Below are positions 8,991 through 18,130 of a stretch of 64,000 nucleotides of DNA, one piece after another (the first letter of the stretch is position 1; each line of letters begins with the position of its first letter). Source of the DNA: Actinoplanes regularis (lineage in GTDB: Bacteria > Actinomycetota > Actinomycetes > Mycobacteriales > Micromonosporaceae); the NCBI RefSeq assembly GCF_900188005.1, contig NZ_FZNR01000005.1:1-64000 (forward strand), in the 5' to 3' direction. The position numbers were made by a program, and so were the translations under genes. Under the pieces are notes generated by a model. It was given only the letters and a program-made list of their open reading frames with translations. It ran no database searches and was not told the origin of the DNA.

Positions 8991-10172
8991 CTACCCGGAA
9001 TGGCCGTGGGCGGAGGCGTACCGCGGTAGCGCCGGGGCCTGGGTCCGGTAGCGCCGTTCGAGGGCGGACGCCGCACGTAGCAGCGGCAGCCGGGCGGCGG
9101 CGTTGCGCAGCGCGATCCCGGCCGGTGTCCTGGGCGCCATGAGCTTCAGGTTCGGACCGATCCGCTGCCGATCGCCGACGAGTTCGCGGTGGCCCTCGTG
9201 GTAGCGCGAAAAGGCGGTGCGGTGGTCACCGCGGGCGGCCGCCAGCTCTCCGGCGAGCCGGTACGCGCCCACGAGCGCCAGTTCGGCGCCCGCTCCGGAG
9301 ACCGGGGAGGCGCACCAGGCGGCGTCCCCGACCAGCGTCACGCGCCCGGCCGACCACGAGTCCAGGTGGACCTGACTGAGGGCGTCGAAGTAGAAGTCCG
9401 GATCGTCCACGGCGGTGGCGAGCAACTGCGGGACGCGCCAGCCGGTCTCGCGCGCGAACGCCTCGCGGACGATCCGCTTGTGCGCGTCGAGGTCGCGGTG
9501 GTCGTAGGTGATCGGCGTGGACCGGAACACGAAGTAGGCCTTGGCCTGCGCGTGGTTTCCGGAGCGGTAGAGGCCCGCCATCCGGCCGGGCCGGTTGAAC
9601 ATGCTGACCCAGCGGTCCTCACCCAGCGCCGCGTCGGCATCGGCGAACGCGAAGTAGTGGTCGCGGTGCCGGACGAAGTCCGATTCCGGCCCGAACGCCA
9701 GCCGCCGGACCGTGGAGTGCAGGCCGTCGGCGCCGACGACCAGGTCGAAGCGGCGGTCGGGCCCGTGCTCGAACGAGACCGTCACGCCGTCGTCGTCCTG
9801 GGTCAGGCCCCGGACGGCGTCGCCGAAGACGTACTCGACGCCGTCGCCCGCCCGGTGCAGGAGGGCGACGAGGTCGCCGCGCATGATCTCGATCTCGCCG
9901 GCGCCGGTGATGTCGATCCGGGCGACGGTGTTGTCGCGTGCGTCGACGAACCTCATCCCCTGGACGTCGGCGGCGGCGGCGCGGATCCGCGGCAGGATGC
10001 CCATCCGGTCGACCACCTCGACGGCGTTCTCCCGGACGTCCACGCCGTTGCCGCCGGGGCGTGGGGCGCGGGCGCGTTCGACGACGGTGGGCCGGAAGCC
10101 GTACCGCGCGAGCCAGTGCGCGGTGGTGAGGCCGGCGATGCTGGCTCCGGCGATGAGGATCCGCTCGTTCAT
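8991..10172 (-). CDS. FAD-dependent monooxygenase (PHBH/TetX-like)
   Basis: A 393-residue class A flavin monooxygenase. It has the Rossmann motif ILIAGASIAGLTTAHWLARYGF, the DG motif (GADGLHSTVRR) and the second FAD motif GDAAWCASPVSGAGAELALVGAYRLA. It probably hydroxylates or inactivates an aromatic or antibiotic-type substrate with NAD(P)H and O2. Divergent from a TetR gene with two matched inverted repeats between them, so expression is probably ligand-inducible. Upstream ORFs on the other strand are shadows. Confidence 0.87.
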   Translation of the reverse strand: MNERILIAGASIAGLTTAHWLARYGFRPTVVERARAPRPGGNGVDVRENAVEVVDRMGILPRIRAAAADVQGMRFVDARDNTVARIDITGAGEIEIMRGDLVALLHRAGDGVEYVFGDAVRGLTQDDDGVTVSFEHGPDRRFDLVVGADGLHSTVRRLAFGPESDFVRHRDHYFAFADADAALGEDRWVSMFNRPGRMAGLYRSGNHAQAKAYFVFRSTPITYDHRDLDAHKRIVREAFARETGWRVPQLLATAVDDPDFYFDALSQVHLDSWSAGRVTLVGDAAWCASPVSGAGAELALVGAYRLAGELAAARGDHRTAFSRYHEGHRELVGDRQRIGPNLKLMAPRTPAGIALRNAAARLPLLRAASALERRYRTQAPALPRYASAHGHSG

Positions 10173-10199
10173 CGGCGCACCATCTTCCCGTACGATAAA

Positions 10200-10241
10200 T
10201 GGAATAGCTGTTCCAGTTGACTATGTGGAAGGAGCGTTCCA
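10200..10241. promoter_or_regulatory. Pair of TetR-type operators, TGGAA-N6-TTCCA twice
   Basis: Two inverted repeats with identical arms lie in the divergent spacer: TGGAATAGCTGTTCCA at 10200-10215 and TGGAAGGAGCGTTCCA at 10226-10241. Their centres are 26 bp apart, and the second ends two bases before the tetR ATG. The arm identity with unrelated spacers points to one protein binding both, most simply the adjacent TetR protein, repressing itself and the monooxygenase. Confidence 0.75.
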
Positions 10242-10242
10242 G

Positions 10243-10836
10243 ATGTCAAGCGCGCCCGTGGGTGGACGCAGGGCGGACGCGGTACGCAACCGGCACCTGG
10301 CCCTCGAGGCGGCCACCGCGTTGGTGAGCGAATCGACGGCGACCTTGACGGTCGAGGCGATCGCCAAGCGGGCCGGTCTCGGTGCGGGCACCGTCGTGCG
10401 GGCCTTCGGCAGCAAGGACGCCCTGCTCGACGCCGCGGTCTCGGATCTGTTGCGACCCGTCGTCGACCGGGCGAGGGAGCTGCTCGCGCGGGCCGAACCC
10501 GACCGGGCGCTGCGTACCTTCCTGGCCGAGCTGATGGACTTCCAGTCGGCCCACCACGGCATCAGCAACGAGCTTCGAGGACTGGCCGTGCCCACGACCA
10601 CCGAGCTGCGCGCGGAGCTGGAGCAGGCGGTACGAGCGATGATCGCCGGCGCGCAGCGGACCGGGACGATCCGCACCGACCTGGCCCCGGACATCCTGGC
10701 CGACCTCATCGGGCAGACAGCGTTCGCGATCGCACGACTCGGCACCGGCCTCGCCGACGCCTACCTCACCGTCCTGATGGACGGCCTACGCCCACCCACG
10801 AGCGCAAATGCGGAACCGACGGTCAGCCCGGCCTGA
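10243..10836 (+). CDS. TetR family transcriptional regulator
   Basis: A 197-residue protein with an N-terminal helix-turn-helix (LTVEAIAKRAGLGAGTVVRAFGSKDALLDA) and an all-helical ligand/dimer domain. ATG 10243 immediately follows one of two matched inverted repeats and is preceded by AAGGAG. The neighbouring divergent FAD monooxygenase is the likely target. Its 3' end overlaps the 3' end of the convergent second monooxygenase by 14 bp. Confidence 0.87.
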   Translation: MSSAPVGGRRADAVRNRHLALEAATALVSESTATLTVEAIAKRAGLGAGTVVRAFGSKDALLDAAVSDLLRPVVDRARELLARAEPDRALRTFLAELMDFQSAHHGISNELRGLAVPTTTELRAELEQAVRAMIAGAQRTGTIRTDLAPDILADLIGQTAFAIARLGTGLADAYLTVLMDGLRPPTSANAEPTVSPA

Positions 10837-12349
10837 CAACCTCGGCTGGGCCCGCTGTCGCCCGATCCGCGGTCGCGCCGAACCATCGCTCGGCCGAGCG
10901 CTCGAACCCCGCACCGTCCCCATCGTCCGCGGCTGCCCAGGCGACGACGCCGTCCGGGCGGACCAGCACGGCCCGCAGCCCGAGGTCGTCGCGGGCCGGA
11001 CCGGCGACATATCGGATCCGGTCCGGCCAGCGGCCCGCCGCCGCACGCAACGGCCGGTCGGCGTCGAAGTCCAGCACCACACCGAGTCCCCGCTGCAGCA
11101 GCTCACCGAGCGCGGTGCCGTCGACGAGCCGCAACTCCGGAGCGTTCCGGCCGATCAGCGGCCGGTCGGAGCCCAGGTCGTAGCGCAGCGACGTCCCGGA
11201 CAGCCGGTCGTACACATAGGTTGTCGCGTCCCGGGTCTCGAGCAGTTCACGGAGCAACCCCTGCAGGGCGGGGGCGTGCGCGCCCGGCCGCATGACCGCC
11301 ACCTGGGCCCGGGACCAGTCGAGGACCCGCGCGCCGACCGGATGCCGCTCGGCGGTGTAGGTGTCCAGCAACCCCGCCGGCGCGTGCCCCCGAACGGTCG
11401 CCGCCAGTTTCCAGCCCAGGTTCATCGCGTCGCCGATCCCGAGGTTGAGCCCCTGCCCGCCGAGCGGCGAGTGGATGTGCGCGGCGTCGCCGGCCAGCAG
11501 CACCCGTCCCCGCCGGTAGCTGGTCGTCTGTTTGGCCCGGTCGGTGAAGCTCGACGCGAGCCGCACCCCGGTCAGCGTCACGTCGGTCCCGGAGATCCGC
11601 CGCAGCACCGCCTGCAGATGCTCGCGGGCCGGCGGCCGCGACCGGTCGTACGCTCCGCCGTCGAAGTCCATCATCCCGAGATGCCCCGGCGTCCGCATCC
11701 GCAGGTACATCCCGTGCGGTGTCAGATTGAACCCGGGCCGCAGCTTCTCCAGGTCGGCGACGTCGGCGAGCGCGACATAGCCGGTGAGCTGCGGTTCGGT
11801 GCCGACGAAGGCGAAGCCCGCGAGCCGCCGCACCGTGCTGCGCCCGCCGTCGCAGCCGACCAGCCAGCGCGCCCGGTACTCGTCCTCGCCGGCCCGCGCC
11901 GTCGCACCCTCGTCGTCCTGCGCGATCGCGGTGACCGGCACACCGCGCCGGATCTCCACACCGAGCTTCACGGCCCGCTCGGCGAGCACCGTCTCGACGG
12001 CGTCGAGGCTGGTCATCATGCCTTCCATGGCCGGGCTCGGCAGCCGGAACGGCAACGCGCCGTCGTCGATCGCGGCGGGATCGAGCATCATGCCGGCGAA
12101 ATGGCCCGCGGCCCTCGGCGACGGACCCCGCACGTCCGAGGCCGCCAGCAGAGCGGGCAGCATGCCACGCCGGTAGAACGCCTCGACCGACCCGGCGGAC
12201 AGCCCTCGCATGCCGAGCGGCATCACCCGCGACGGGCTGTGCGGCTCCGCCTGGCGTTCCAGCACCAGCACCGAGCACCCGGCCAGGCCGAGCTCACCCG
12301 CGAGGAACAGCCCGACCGGCCCGGCGCCCGCGATCATCACGTCGTACAT
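10823..12349 (-). CDS. FAD-dependent aromatic hydroxylase (PheA/RdmE-like)
   Basis: A 508-residue flavoprotein with GAGPVGLFLAGELGLAG at the N-terminus, GCDGGRSTVRRLAGF mid-protein and GDAAHIHSPLGGQGLNLGIGDAMNLGWKLAA before a C-terminal thioredoxin-like domain. This is the architecture of actinobacterial polyketide hydroxylases and phenol monooxygenases. ATG 12349 is preceded by AAAGGAG; longer upstream reading into the next gene is spurious. It starts one base after the stop of the SGNH hydrolase gene, so the two form an operon. Substrate unknown. Confidence 0.88.
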   Translation of the reverse strand: MYDVMIAGAGPVGLFLAGELGLAGCSVLVLERQAEPHSPSRVMPLGMRGLSAGSVEAFYRRGMLPALLAASDVRGPSPRAAGHFAGMMLDPAAIDDGALPFRLPSPAMEGMMTSLDAVETVLAERAVKLGVEIRRGVPVTAIAQDDEGATARAGEDEYRARWLVGCDGGRSTVRRLAGFAFVGTEPQLTGYVALADVADLEKLRPGFNLTPHGMYLRMRTPGHLGMMDFDGGAYDRSRPPAREHLQAVLRRISGTDVTLTGVRLASSFTDRAKQTTSYRRGRVLLAGDAAHIHSPLGGQGLNLGIGDAMNLGWKLAATVRGHAPAGLLDTYTAERHPVGARVLDWSRAQVAVMRPGAHAPALQGLLRELLETRDATTYVYDRLSGTSLRYDLGSDRPLIGRNAPELRLVDGTALGELLQRGLGVVLDFDADRPLRAAAGRWPDRIRYVAGPARDDLGLRAVLVRPDGVVAWAAADDGDGAGFERSAERWFGATADRATAGPAEVVRPG

Positions 12350-12350
12350 C

Positions 12351-13493
12351 TCAAAGCTCCTTTGTGAACAGCGACAGGTCGATGGAGTCGGCGAGCGCGC
12401 GATAACCCGCGTCGCTGCCGTGCACGTCACCCGCGTGGAAGCCGTCGAGGACCCGGCTGGGGTCCGCCGGATCGCGCCACACAGCGTCGAAGTCCAGCAC
12501 CGCGTCGAAGGCCCCACCGGTCCGGATCCAGGCGTTGACCGCCTGCCGCACGCTCTCCCCGGAGACCGAGAAGATCTCATCCCTTCCGTACGGGGTGAGC
12601 GTCGCGCCGTACACCCTGATTCCGCGCTCCCGAGCCCGGGCGATCAGCTGCCGGTACCCGCCGATGAGGTCGTCCGCCGTGACCGGCTCCCCGGGAAACA
12701 TCCTCAGGAAATCGGTCAGCGGACCGTCCGGGTCCCGCGGCGCGTAGGAGATGCCGAGGTCACCGAGCCCGATCGCCACCACCAGATGACCCAGCCCCGG
12801 AGTGGCCAGCACATCCCGGTCGAACCGGGCCAGTGCCGCGTCCCCGTGCCCCTCGTTCAACAGCCGGTTACCGCTGATGCCCTGGTTCACCACGCAGATC
12901 CCGGCGAGCCGCTCGGCCAGCCGATCCGGCCAGCTGTGGTCGGCGTCCGGCGCGGAGCCGATCCCGTCGGCGATGGAGTCGCCGAGCACCACCACGACCT
13001 GCGTCGGCCTGTCCGGGAGCACCTCCACCGCCGAGATCAGGGCCCGCACCGGCAGCGGCGTGGCGTTCTGCGGGAGCGTCCGGGCGTCGACGGCGTTGCC
13101 CGGGATCATCCAGCTCGCCTCGACCGGCCTGCCGTGACCCGTGCAGACCTCCACCCGGCCCGGCAGGTAGAGGCTGATCGTCAGCCGGGCCAGATCGGGC
13201 ACCGGCAGGTCCACCGGATCGCTGAGCAGCGGCGCGCCGACCGGCACGGTCACCGACTCGCGGCCCGCGAAGGTCAGCACCCGGTCGCCGGCCCGGGCCG
13301 CGCCGATGGTGAGCGGCGTCGTGCCGTACTCGTTGGTGAAGCGGACCCGCACCCGGCTGCCGCCGCCGCTGACCCGCACCACCTGGCGCAGCGTCGCGTC
13401 GGCGAACGGATCCAGCGCGGCGACCGCCGCGCCGGGCGCCTGCGGTGCGGCGCCCCAGGTCCGGACCCAGCCATGGTCCGTGGTCTCCGTCAT
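12351..13493 (-). CDS. SGNH/GDSL hydrolase
   Basis: A 380-residue cytosolic-looking esterase (no signal peptide). Block I is VVVVLGDSIADGIGS with the catalytic Ser, block III contains GISGNRLL, and the C-terminal DGFHAGDVHGSDAGYRALAD supplies the catalytic Asp/His pair. The N-terminal ~150 residues form a beta-rich accessory domain (VRVRFTNEYGTTPLTIGAARAG) typical of the actinobacterial SGNH proteins seen with such hydrolases. GGGAGG precedes the ATG. Co-transcribed with the downstream hydroxylase, so it may de-esterify the same compound. Confidence 0.85.
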   Translation of the reverse strand: MTETTDHGWVRTWGAAPQAPGAAVAALDPFADATLRQVVRVSGGGSRVRVRFTNEYGTTPLTIGAARAGDRVLTFAGRESVTVPVGAPLLSDPVDLPVPDLARLTISLYLPGRVEVCTGHGRPVEASWMIPGNAVDARTLPQNATPLPVRALISAVEVLPDRPTQVVVVLGDSIADGIGSAPDADHSWPDRLAERLAGICVVNQGISGNRLLNEGHGDAALARFDRDVLATPGLGHLVVAIGLGDLGISYAPRDPDGPLTDFLRMFPGEPVTADDLIGGYRQLIARARERGIRVYGATLTPYGRDEIFSVSGESVRQAVNAWIRTGGAFDAVLDFDAVWRDPADPSRVLDGFHAGDVHGSDAGYRALADSIDLSLFTKEL

Positions 13494-13580
13494 CGATACC
13501 TCCCTGGTTCGTGTGCCGGGAAGACTGTTCCGGCCCGCTCACACGGCGCTGGCACGGCGCTGGTTTGCGATGATCGCGGG

Positions 13581-16559
13581 ATGGACCGGCTTCGAATCGC
13601 GGCGCTGGGGACCCTCCGGGTCTCTCGCGACGAGACGGATCTGACCGTTGCCGGCTCACGACTGAGAGCGCTTCTGATCCGCCTGGCGCTGGCCGGCGGT
13701 CACCCCGTCGCACCGCCCGTCCTGGCCGGCGCGATCTGGTCCGGGGAGTCTCCCGCCGACCCCGCCCACGCGCTGCAGGCTCTCGTCTCCCGCCTGCGCC
13801 GCGCGCTCGGCGAACCCGGCGACGTCGTCCAGGTGGCCGGCGGCTACCGGCTCGCCGTGGACCCGGCCGACGTGGACGTACTGCGCTTCGAACAGCTGGC
13901 CGCCGCCGGTCGCAGCCGGCTGCACGCCGGTGATCCGCGGGCCGCCGCGGCCGCGCTCACCGAGGCCGTGGCGCTCTGGGGCGACCAGCCCGGTCTCGAA
14001 CCGGCTCCGGTCGCCGCGGCGGCACCCGCCGTTGCGACCCGCCTCGCACGCCTTTCGGCCGAGGTGGTCGCCGACCTCGCCGAGGCGAAGGCGCTCACCG
14101 ACCGCGTCGAGGCCGAGACGACGCCGGCCCGCGCCGAGGTGGCCGTTCCCGGTCGCCTGCCGGCGCCGTCGACCAGCTTCGTCGGCCGCGTCGGCGACCT
14201 GGCCCGGATCGGCCTGCTGCTCGACGCCGGCCGCCTGGTCACGGTGGTCGGGCCCGGCGGCGCCGGCAAGACGCGGCTCGCCGTCGAGGCCGCTCGCCGG
14301 CGCCGCCACGACTACCGGGACGGGGCCTGGCTGGTAGACCTCGCCTCGATCACCGAGCCGGCCAAGGTCGGCGCGGCGGTGCTGGCCGGGATCGGGCTGC
14401 GCGGCGCGACGATGTTCGAGGCGCGCGGGCGGGCGCCGGGCGACGAGCCGGCGGTGCTGGCCGAGCGGCTCGCCGGGCGGGAGATCCTGCTGTTGCTGGA
14501 CAATTGCGAGCACCTGATCGACGCGGCGGCACGGCTGGTCGAGGGGCTGCTGATCCGGTGTCCCGGGGTGCGGGTGCTGGCCACCAGCCGCGAGCCGCTC
14601 GCGATCGGCGGGGAGGCGCTGGTGCCGCTCGGCCCGCTCACCCTGCCCGGCCCCGACGACGGGGTCACCGAGGCACGGCGGGCGGCGGCGGTGCGGTTGT
14701 TCGTCGAGCGCGCCGCGGCCGTACGTCCGAAATTTGTTCTTGATCGAAAGACGCTGCCCGACGTGCTCCGGGTGGTCCGGGGGCTCGACGGGATGCCGCT
14801 CGCGCTGGAGCTGGCCGCGGCCCGGCTGCGCGCACTGTCGCCGCGCGAGCTGGCTGACCGGCTGACCGATCGGCTGGGCCTGCTCAGCGGGGACGACGCC
14901 TCGCCCGCGCGGCATCGCACGCTGCGCGCGGTGATCGGGTGGAGCTGGGAACTGCTGGGCGAGCCGGAACGTACCGTCGCGGAACGTGTCGCGATGCTGC
15001 CCGGCGGCGTGACGGCGGCCTCGGCCACCGCGATCTGTGCCGGCACCGCGGTGCCGCCGGCTGAGGTTCCCGAGGTGCTGGCCGGGCTCGTCGATCGGTC
15101 GCTGCTGCAGCTGGTGCCCGATTCTGATCGCTACCGGATGCTGGAGACGATCCGCGACTACGGCATCGCCCAGCTGGCCGATCCCGGTGTCGTCCGGGAC
15201 CTGGCCGCCGGCTACTTCGAGGCGCTGGCCGGCCGGCACGACTCGCGGTTGCGCGGACCCGGCCAGCTCACGGCCCTGCGACTCGTCACCGCCGAGTACG
15301 ACAACGTGCTTGCCGCCCTGCGCCGGCGGTGCGACATCGGCGACGCCGGCGCGGCGGTCCGTCTCGCGCTGCGGCTCGCCTGGTACTGGCAGCTGGTCGG
15401 CCGCGAGGCGGACGCGGTCTACTGGCTGGGCGAGGCGCTCGCGGCGCCGGGCGGCGAGCCGACGGCCGACCGTGCCTGCGCCGAGGCGATCCACCTGCTG
15501 AGCCGGGCCGTGGCGGGGACCGCCGACCGATCGCGGATGCGGGAACTGGCCGATCGACTGTCCGCGGAGACGGAGCTGCCGGGCCATCACCGGGCGCTCG
15601 GGCCGGTCCTGCTGATGTTCCTGGACGAGGACGCGGCGGCGCTCGCCGGATTCGCGGAGCTCGCCGCCGGCGATGACCTCTGGCTGGCCGGGCTCGCCCG
15701 GCTGTTCCGGGCTCAGCTCGCCGAGAACGCCGGTGAGCTCGAGCAGGTGCGCACCGATGTGGAGGCGGCGCTTGCCGGTTTCCGGCGGGCCGGCGACCGC
15801 TGGGGACAGGCCGCGGCGCTGCCGCTGCGCGCCCAGCTGCGGCAGTACGCCGGCGACCTGGACGGGGCGCTGACCGATCTGCGGGAGGCCCGGGCACTGG
15901 CCGCGGAGTTCGGGTCGCTCGGCCTCGCCGACCAGGTGCACAGCGACCTGCGGTGGATCGATCTGCACCTGCGGCGCGGGGAGGCCGGGACGGCCGAGGC
16001 GATGCTCGACGCGGCACGGGAACGGGCGGTGCGGGCGGCCTCCGCGGAGATGCTGGTGCTGCTCGACACGCGGGAGGCCGAGTTCCGGCTGCGGCTGGGT
16101 GACCCGGTCCGGGCCCGGCGGCTGCTCGACGACGCCGAGCGCGGACTGCCCGGCGCGACCGGGCTCTCGAGCAACCACGCCCGGACGCTGATCGGCTGTG
16201 TGCGGGCCGCGCTGTGCCTGGAACGGGCCGATGCGGCCGGCGCGGAACAGGCGTTGCGGACCGCGTACGCGGCCGGGACGGCAGCCCGGGACCTGCCGAT
16301 TCTCGGGGTGGTGGCGGTTCACTCGGCGGCGCTCGCGCAGCTGCGCGAGCGGCATCGCGAGGCCGCCGTTCTGCTCGGCGTCGCCTCGCGGCTGCGCGGC
16401 GCGCACGATCACAGCGATCCGCTCGGCAACCGGATCGACCGCCGGGCACGGGCCGCTCTGGGGGACGACGGCTTCGGTACGGCGTACGCGGAAGGCTGGA
16501 ACCTCGACCCGAGAACCGCCGCGGCCGCCGCTGATCCCGACCGCGGTGACCGAATCTGA
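13581..16559 (+). CDS. AfsR/SARP-like regulator: winged helix, shortened BTAD, NB-ARC ATPase
   Basis: A 992-residue regulator. Residues 1-95 form the OmpR-like DNA-binding domain (LRIAALGTLRVSRDETDLTVAG, then LQALVSRLRRALG), followed by a shortened BTAD segment to about 185. From about 195 comes an NB-ARC ATPase: Walker A GPGGAGKT near 223, Walker B ILLLLDNCEHL near 305, GMPLALELAAARL near 405. The rest is a TPR-like helical region. Family members activate secondary metabolism or nearby genes. Divergent from the SGNH/hydroxylase operon, which is the obvious candidate target. Confidence 0.88.
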   Translation: MDRLRIAALGTLRVSRDETDLTVAGSRLRALLIRLALAGGHPVAPPVLAGAIWSGESPADPAHALQALVSRLRRALGEPGDVVQVAGGYRLAVDPADVDVLRFEQLAAAGRSRLHAGDPRAAAAALTEAVALWGDQPGLEPAPVAAAAPAVATRLARLSAEVVADLAEAKALTDRVEAETTPARAEVAVPGRLPAPSTSFVGRVGDLARIGLLLDAGRLVTVVGPGGAGKTRLAVEAARRRRHDYRDGAWLVDLASITEPAKVGAAVLAGIGLRGATMFEARGRAPGDEPAVLAERLAGREILLLLDNCEHLIDAAARLVEGLLIRCPGVRVLATSREPLAIGGEALVPLGPLTLPGPDDGVTEARRAAAVRLFVERAAAVRPKFVLDRKTLPDVLRVVRGLDGMPLALELAAARLRALSPRELADRLTDRLGLLSGDDASPARHRTLRAVIGWSWELLGEPERTVAERVAMLPGGVTAASATAICAGTAVPPAEVPEVLAGLVDRSLLQLVPDSDRYRMLETIRDYGIAQLADPGVVRDLAAGYFEALAGRHDSRLRGPGQLTALRLVTAEYDNVLAALRRRCDIGDAGAAVRLALRLAWYWQLVGREADAVYWLGEALAAPGGEPTADRACAEAIHLLSRAVAGTADRSRMRELADRLSAETELPGHHRALGPVLLMFLDEDAAALAGFAELAAGDDLWLAGLARLFRAQLAENAGELEQVRTDVEAALAGFRRAGDRWGQAAALPLRAQLRQYAGDLDGALTDLREARALAAEFGSLGLADQVHSDLRWIDLHLRRGEAGTAEAMLDAARERAVRAASAEMLVLLDTREAEFRLRLGDPVRARRLLDDAERGLPGATGLSSNHARTLIGCVRAALCLERADAAGAEQALRTAYAAGTAARDLPILGVVAVHSAALAQLRERHREAAVLLGVASRLRGAHDHSDPLGNRIDRRARAALGDDGFGTAYAEGWNLDPRTAAAAADPDRGDRI

Positions 16560-16574
16560 TCGAATCCGACCAGG

Positions 16575-17899
16575 TCACCGGGTAGGTCGGGTGCTCGCAT
16601 CCTTGTGAGCCGGACCCACCCGCACTGAAGGATCGGTCCACTGCTCGAGCTCGGTGAAAGCGGTGACGAACCGTGGCAGCACCGGCTGGAACACGGCCGG
16701 AGCGAGGGCAACCAGCCCATCGGTGTGGGCCCCGCCCGGCACACGGTGCTCGCGGTGCAGGGCGGTCCGGCCGGCCTTCGCGATCAGGCGGTCATAGGTG
16801 TCCGCATAGCGCGACGGCGGGGTCAGCGCGTCGAGGGTTCCCTGCACGCTGACGAGGGGCCGGCGCAGGTGGCCCGACAGGCTGAGGCGGGCGACGGCCG
16901 CCCGGACCGACGCCGGCCGGGACGCCAGATCGTAGGCCGCCTCGTCGCCGTCGTAGGACGGGTCGAGCTCGGCACGAATCTGATGCTGGAGCGGTGCCCA
17001 CAGATTGGTGTAGCTGAAGCCCCAGGCCGGTTCCGAACCGGCGGGATATCCCGCGGCCAGCAGTGCGCCGTGCCCGGCCGTATCGCCGTTCGCGTACGCG
17101 GGGTAGGCGCGCAGTGCGGGCGGCAGGGTGGTGAGCAGGTTCGTCCCAGGGGTGAAGATCAGAGCGTTCCAGTCGATGCCGCCGGTATAGAGCTCTGGAT
17201 GGTGCTCGAGCTGCCACCGCACCAGGTAACCACCCGCGGACAGTCCAGCCGCGTAGGTCCGGGCCGGCGTGCGTCCGTAGTGGCGTGCGGTCACGATGCG
17301 AGCGGCACGCGTCAGTTGGGTGAGGCGCCGGTGCCACTCGAGGATCGCGTCACCCGGGCGTGCCCCGTCGGACGCCACGTCCGGGCCGGTGTTGCCTTTG
17401 TCGGTCGCGGCGTAGGCGTATCCGCTGGCGAGCACCGGGTCCGAGATGATCGGATCGTTGGCGTACTGCTCGCGTGTGCCGGGTGGGCCCGCGACGACCA
17501 GCCCACCGTTCCAGCGATCCGGTAACCGCAGCACGAACTGGGCGTCGTGATTCCAGCCGTGGTTGGTATTGGTGCGCGAGGTGTCGGGAAAGAAGCCGTC
17601 GACCTGGACTCCCGGTATCCCGGACGGAGGGACCGCGCTGGGCGTCACCAACCCGGCCCAGTCGGCCGGGTCGGTGAACCCGGCCGGGGTGGTGCCGGTC
17701 GTGGTCAGATCGGCGAGGCAGGCGGTGACAGCCCGCTCGGCGCCGGGCACCGTCACCCCGGGACAGCCCTTCTCCACAGTGGTGGCGGCGACCGGGACCG
17801 CTCGCCCTGGTGGGATCCTGACGCAGCGAACACGACAGCCGACACGGTCGCCGCCAGCGCGGCGGCGAGGAGTCGTGCGGGACCGGCACGCAATCGCAT
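16575..17899 (-). CDS. Secreted alpha/beta hydrolase with a frameshift after the signal peptide
   Basis: The catalytic part reads from the 3' end back to about 17830 in one frame: nucleophile AGLSAGGY, acid region GTLDALTPP, and His in VPGGAHTDG. No signal peptide exists in that frame, whose first start is GTG 17777. A good one (MRLRAGPARLLAAALAATV...VVFAAS) starts at ATG 17899 in another frame and stops at about 17756. The two join if one base is missing between roughly 17800 and 17830. Either the gene is a recent pseudogene or the assembly has a one-base error. The substrate is unknown; the extended lid resembles secreted esterases. Confidence 0.72.
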
Positions 17900-18130
17900 G
17901 ATGTGGCCTTTCTTGTTCCGGTATCGGGCTTGTCCCGGCATCGGGCGTACCGATGTCCGGACTGCGCCGTCAGACCGTCGACAGGACGCCCCAAACGCTA
18001 GGAACCGCTGGTCATGCCGAGTAAGTGCGCCGCGACACCGTCCACATCCGCCGTTCGGCACATGCCCTTCGGCACTGCTGCCGCGGGTGACAGCTCGCCT
18101 AGGCTGGTCGACGACACCGGAGGAGGCCGA

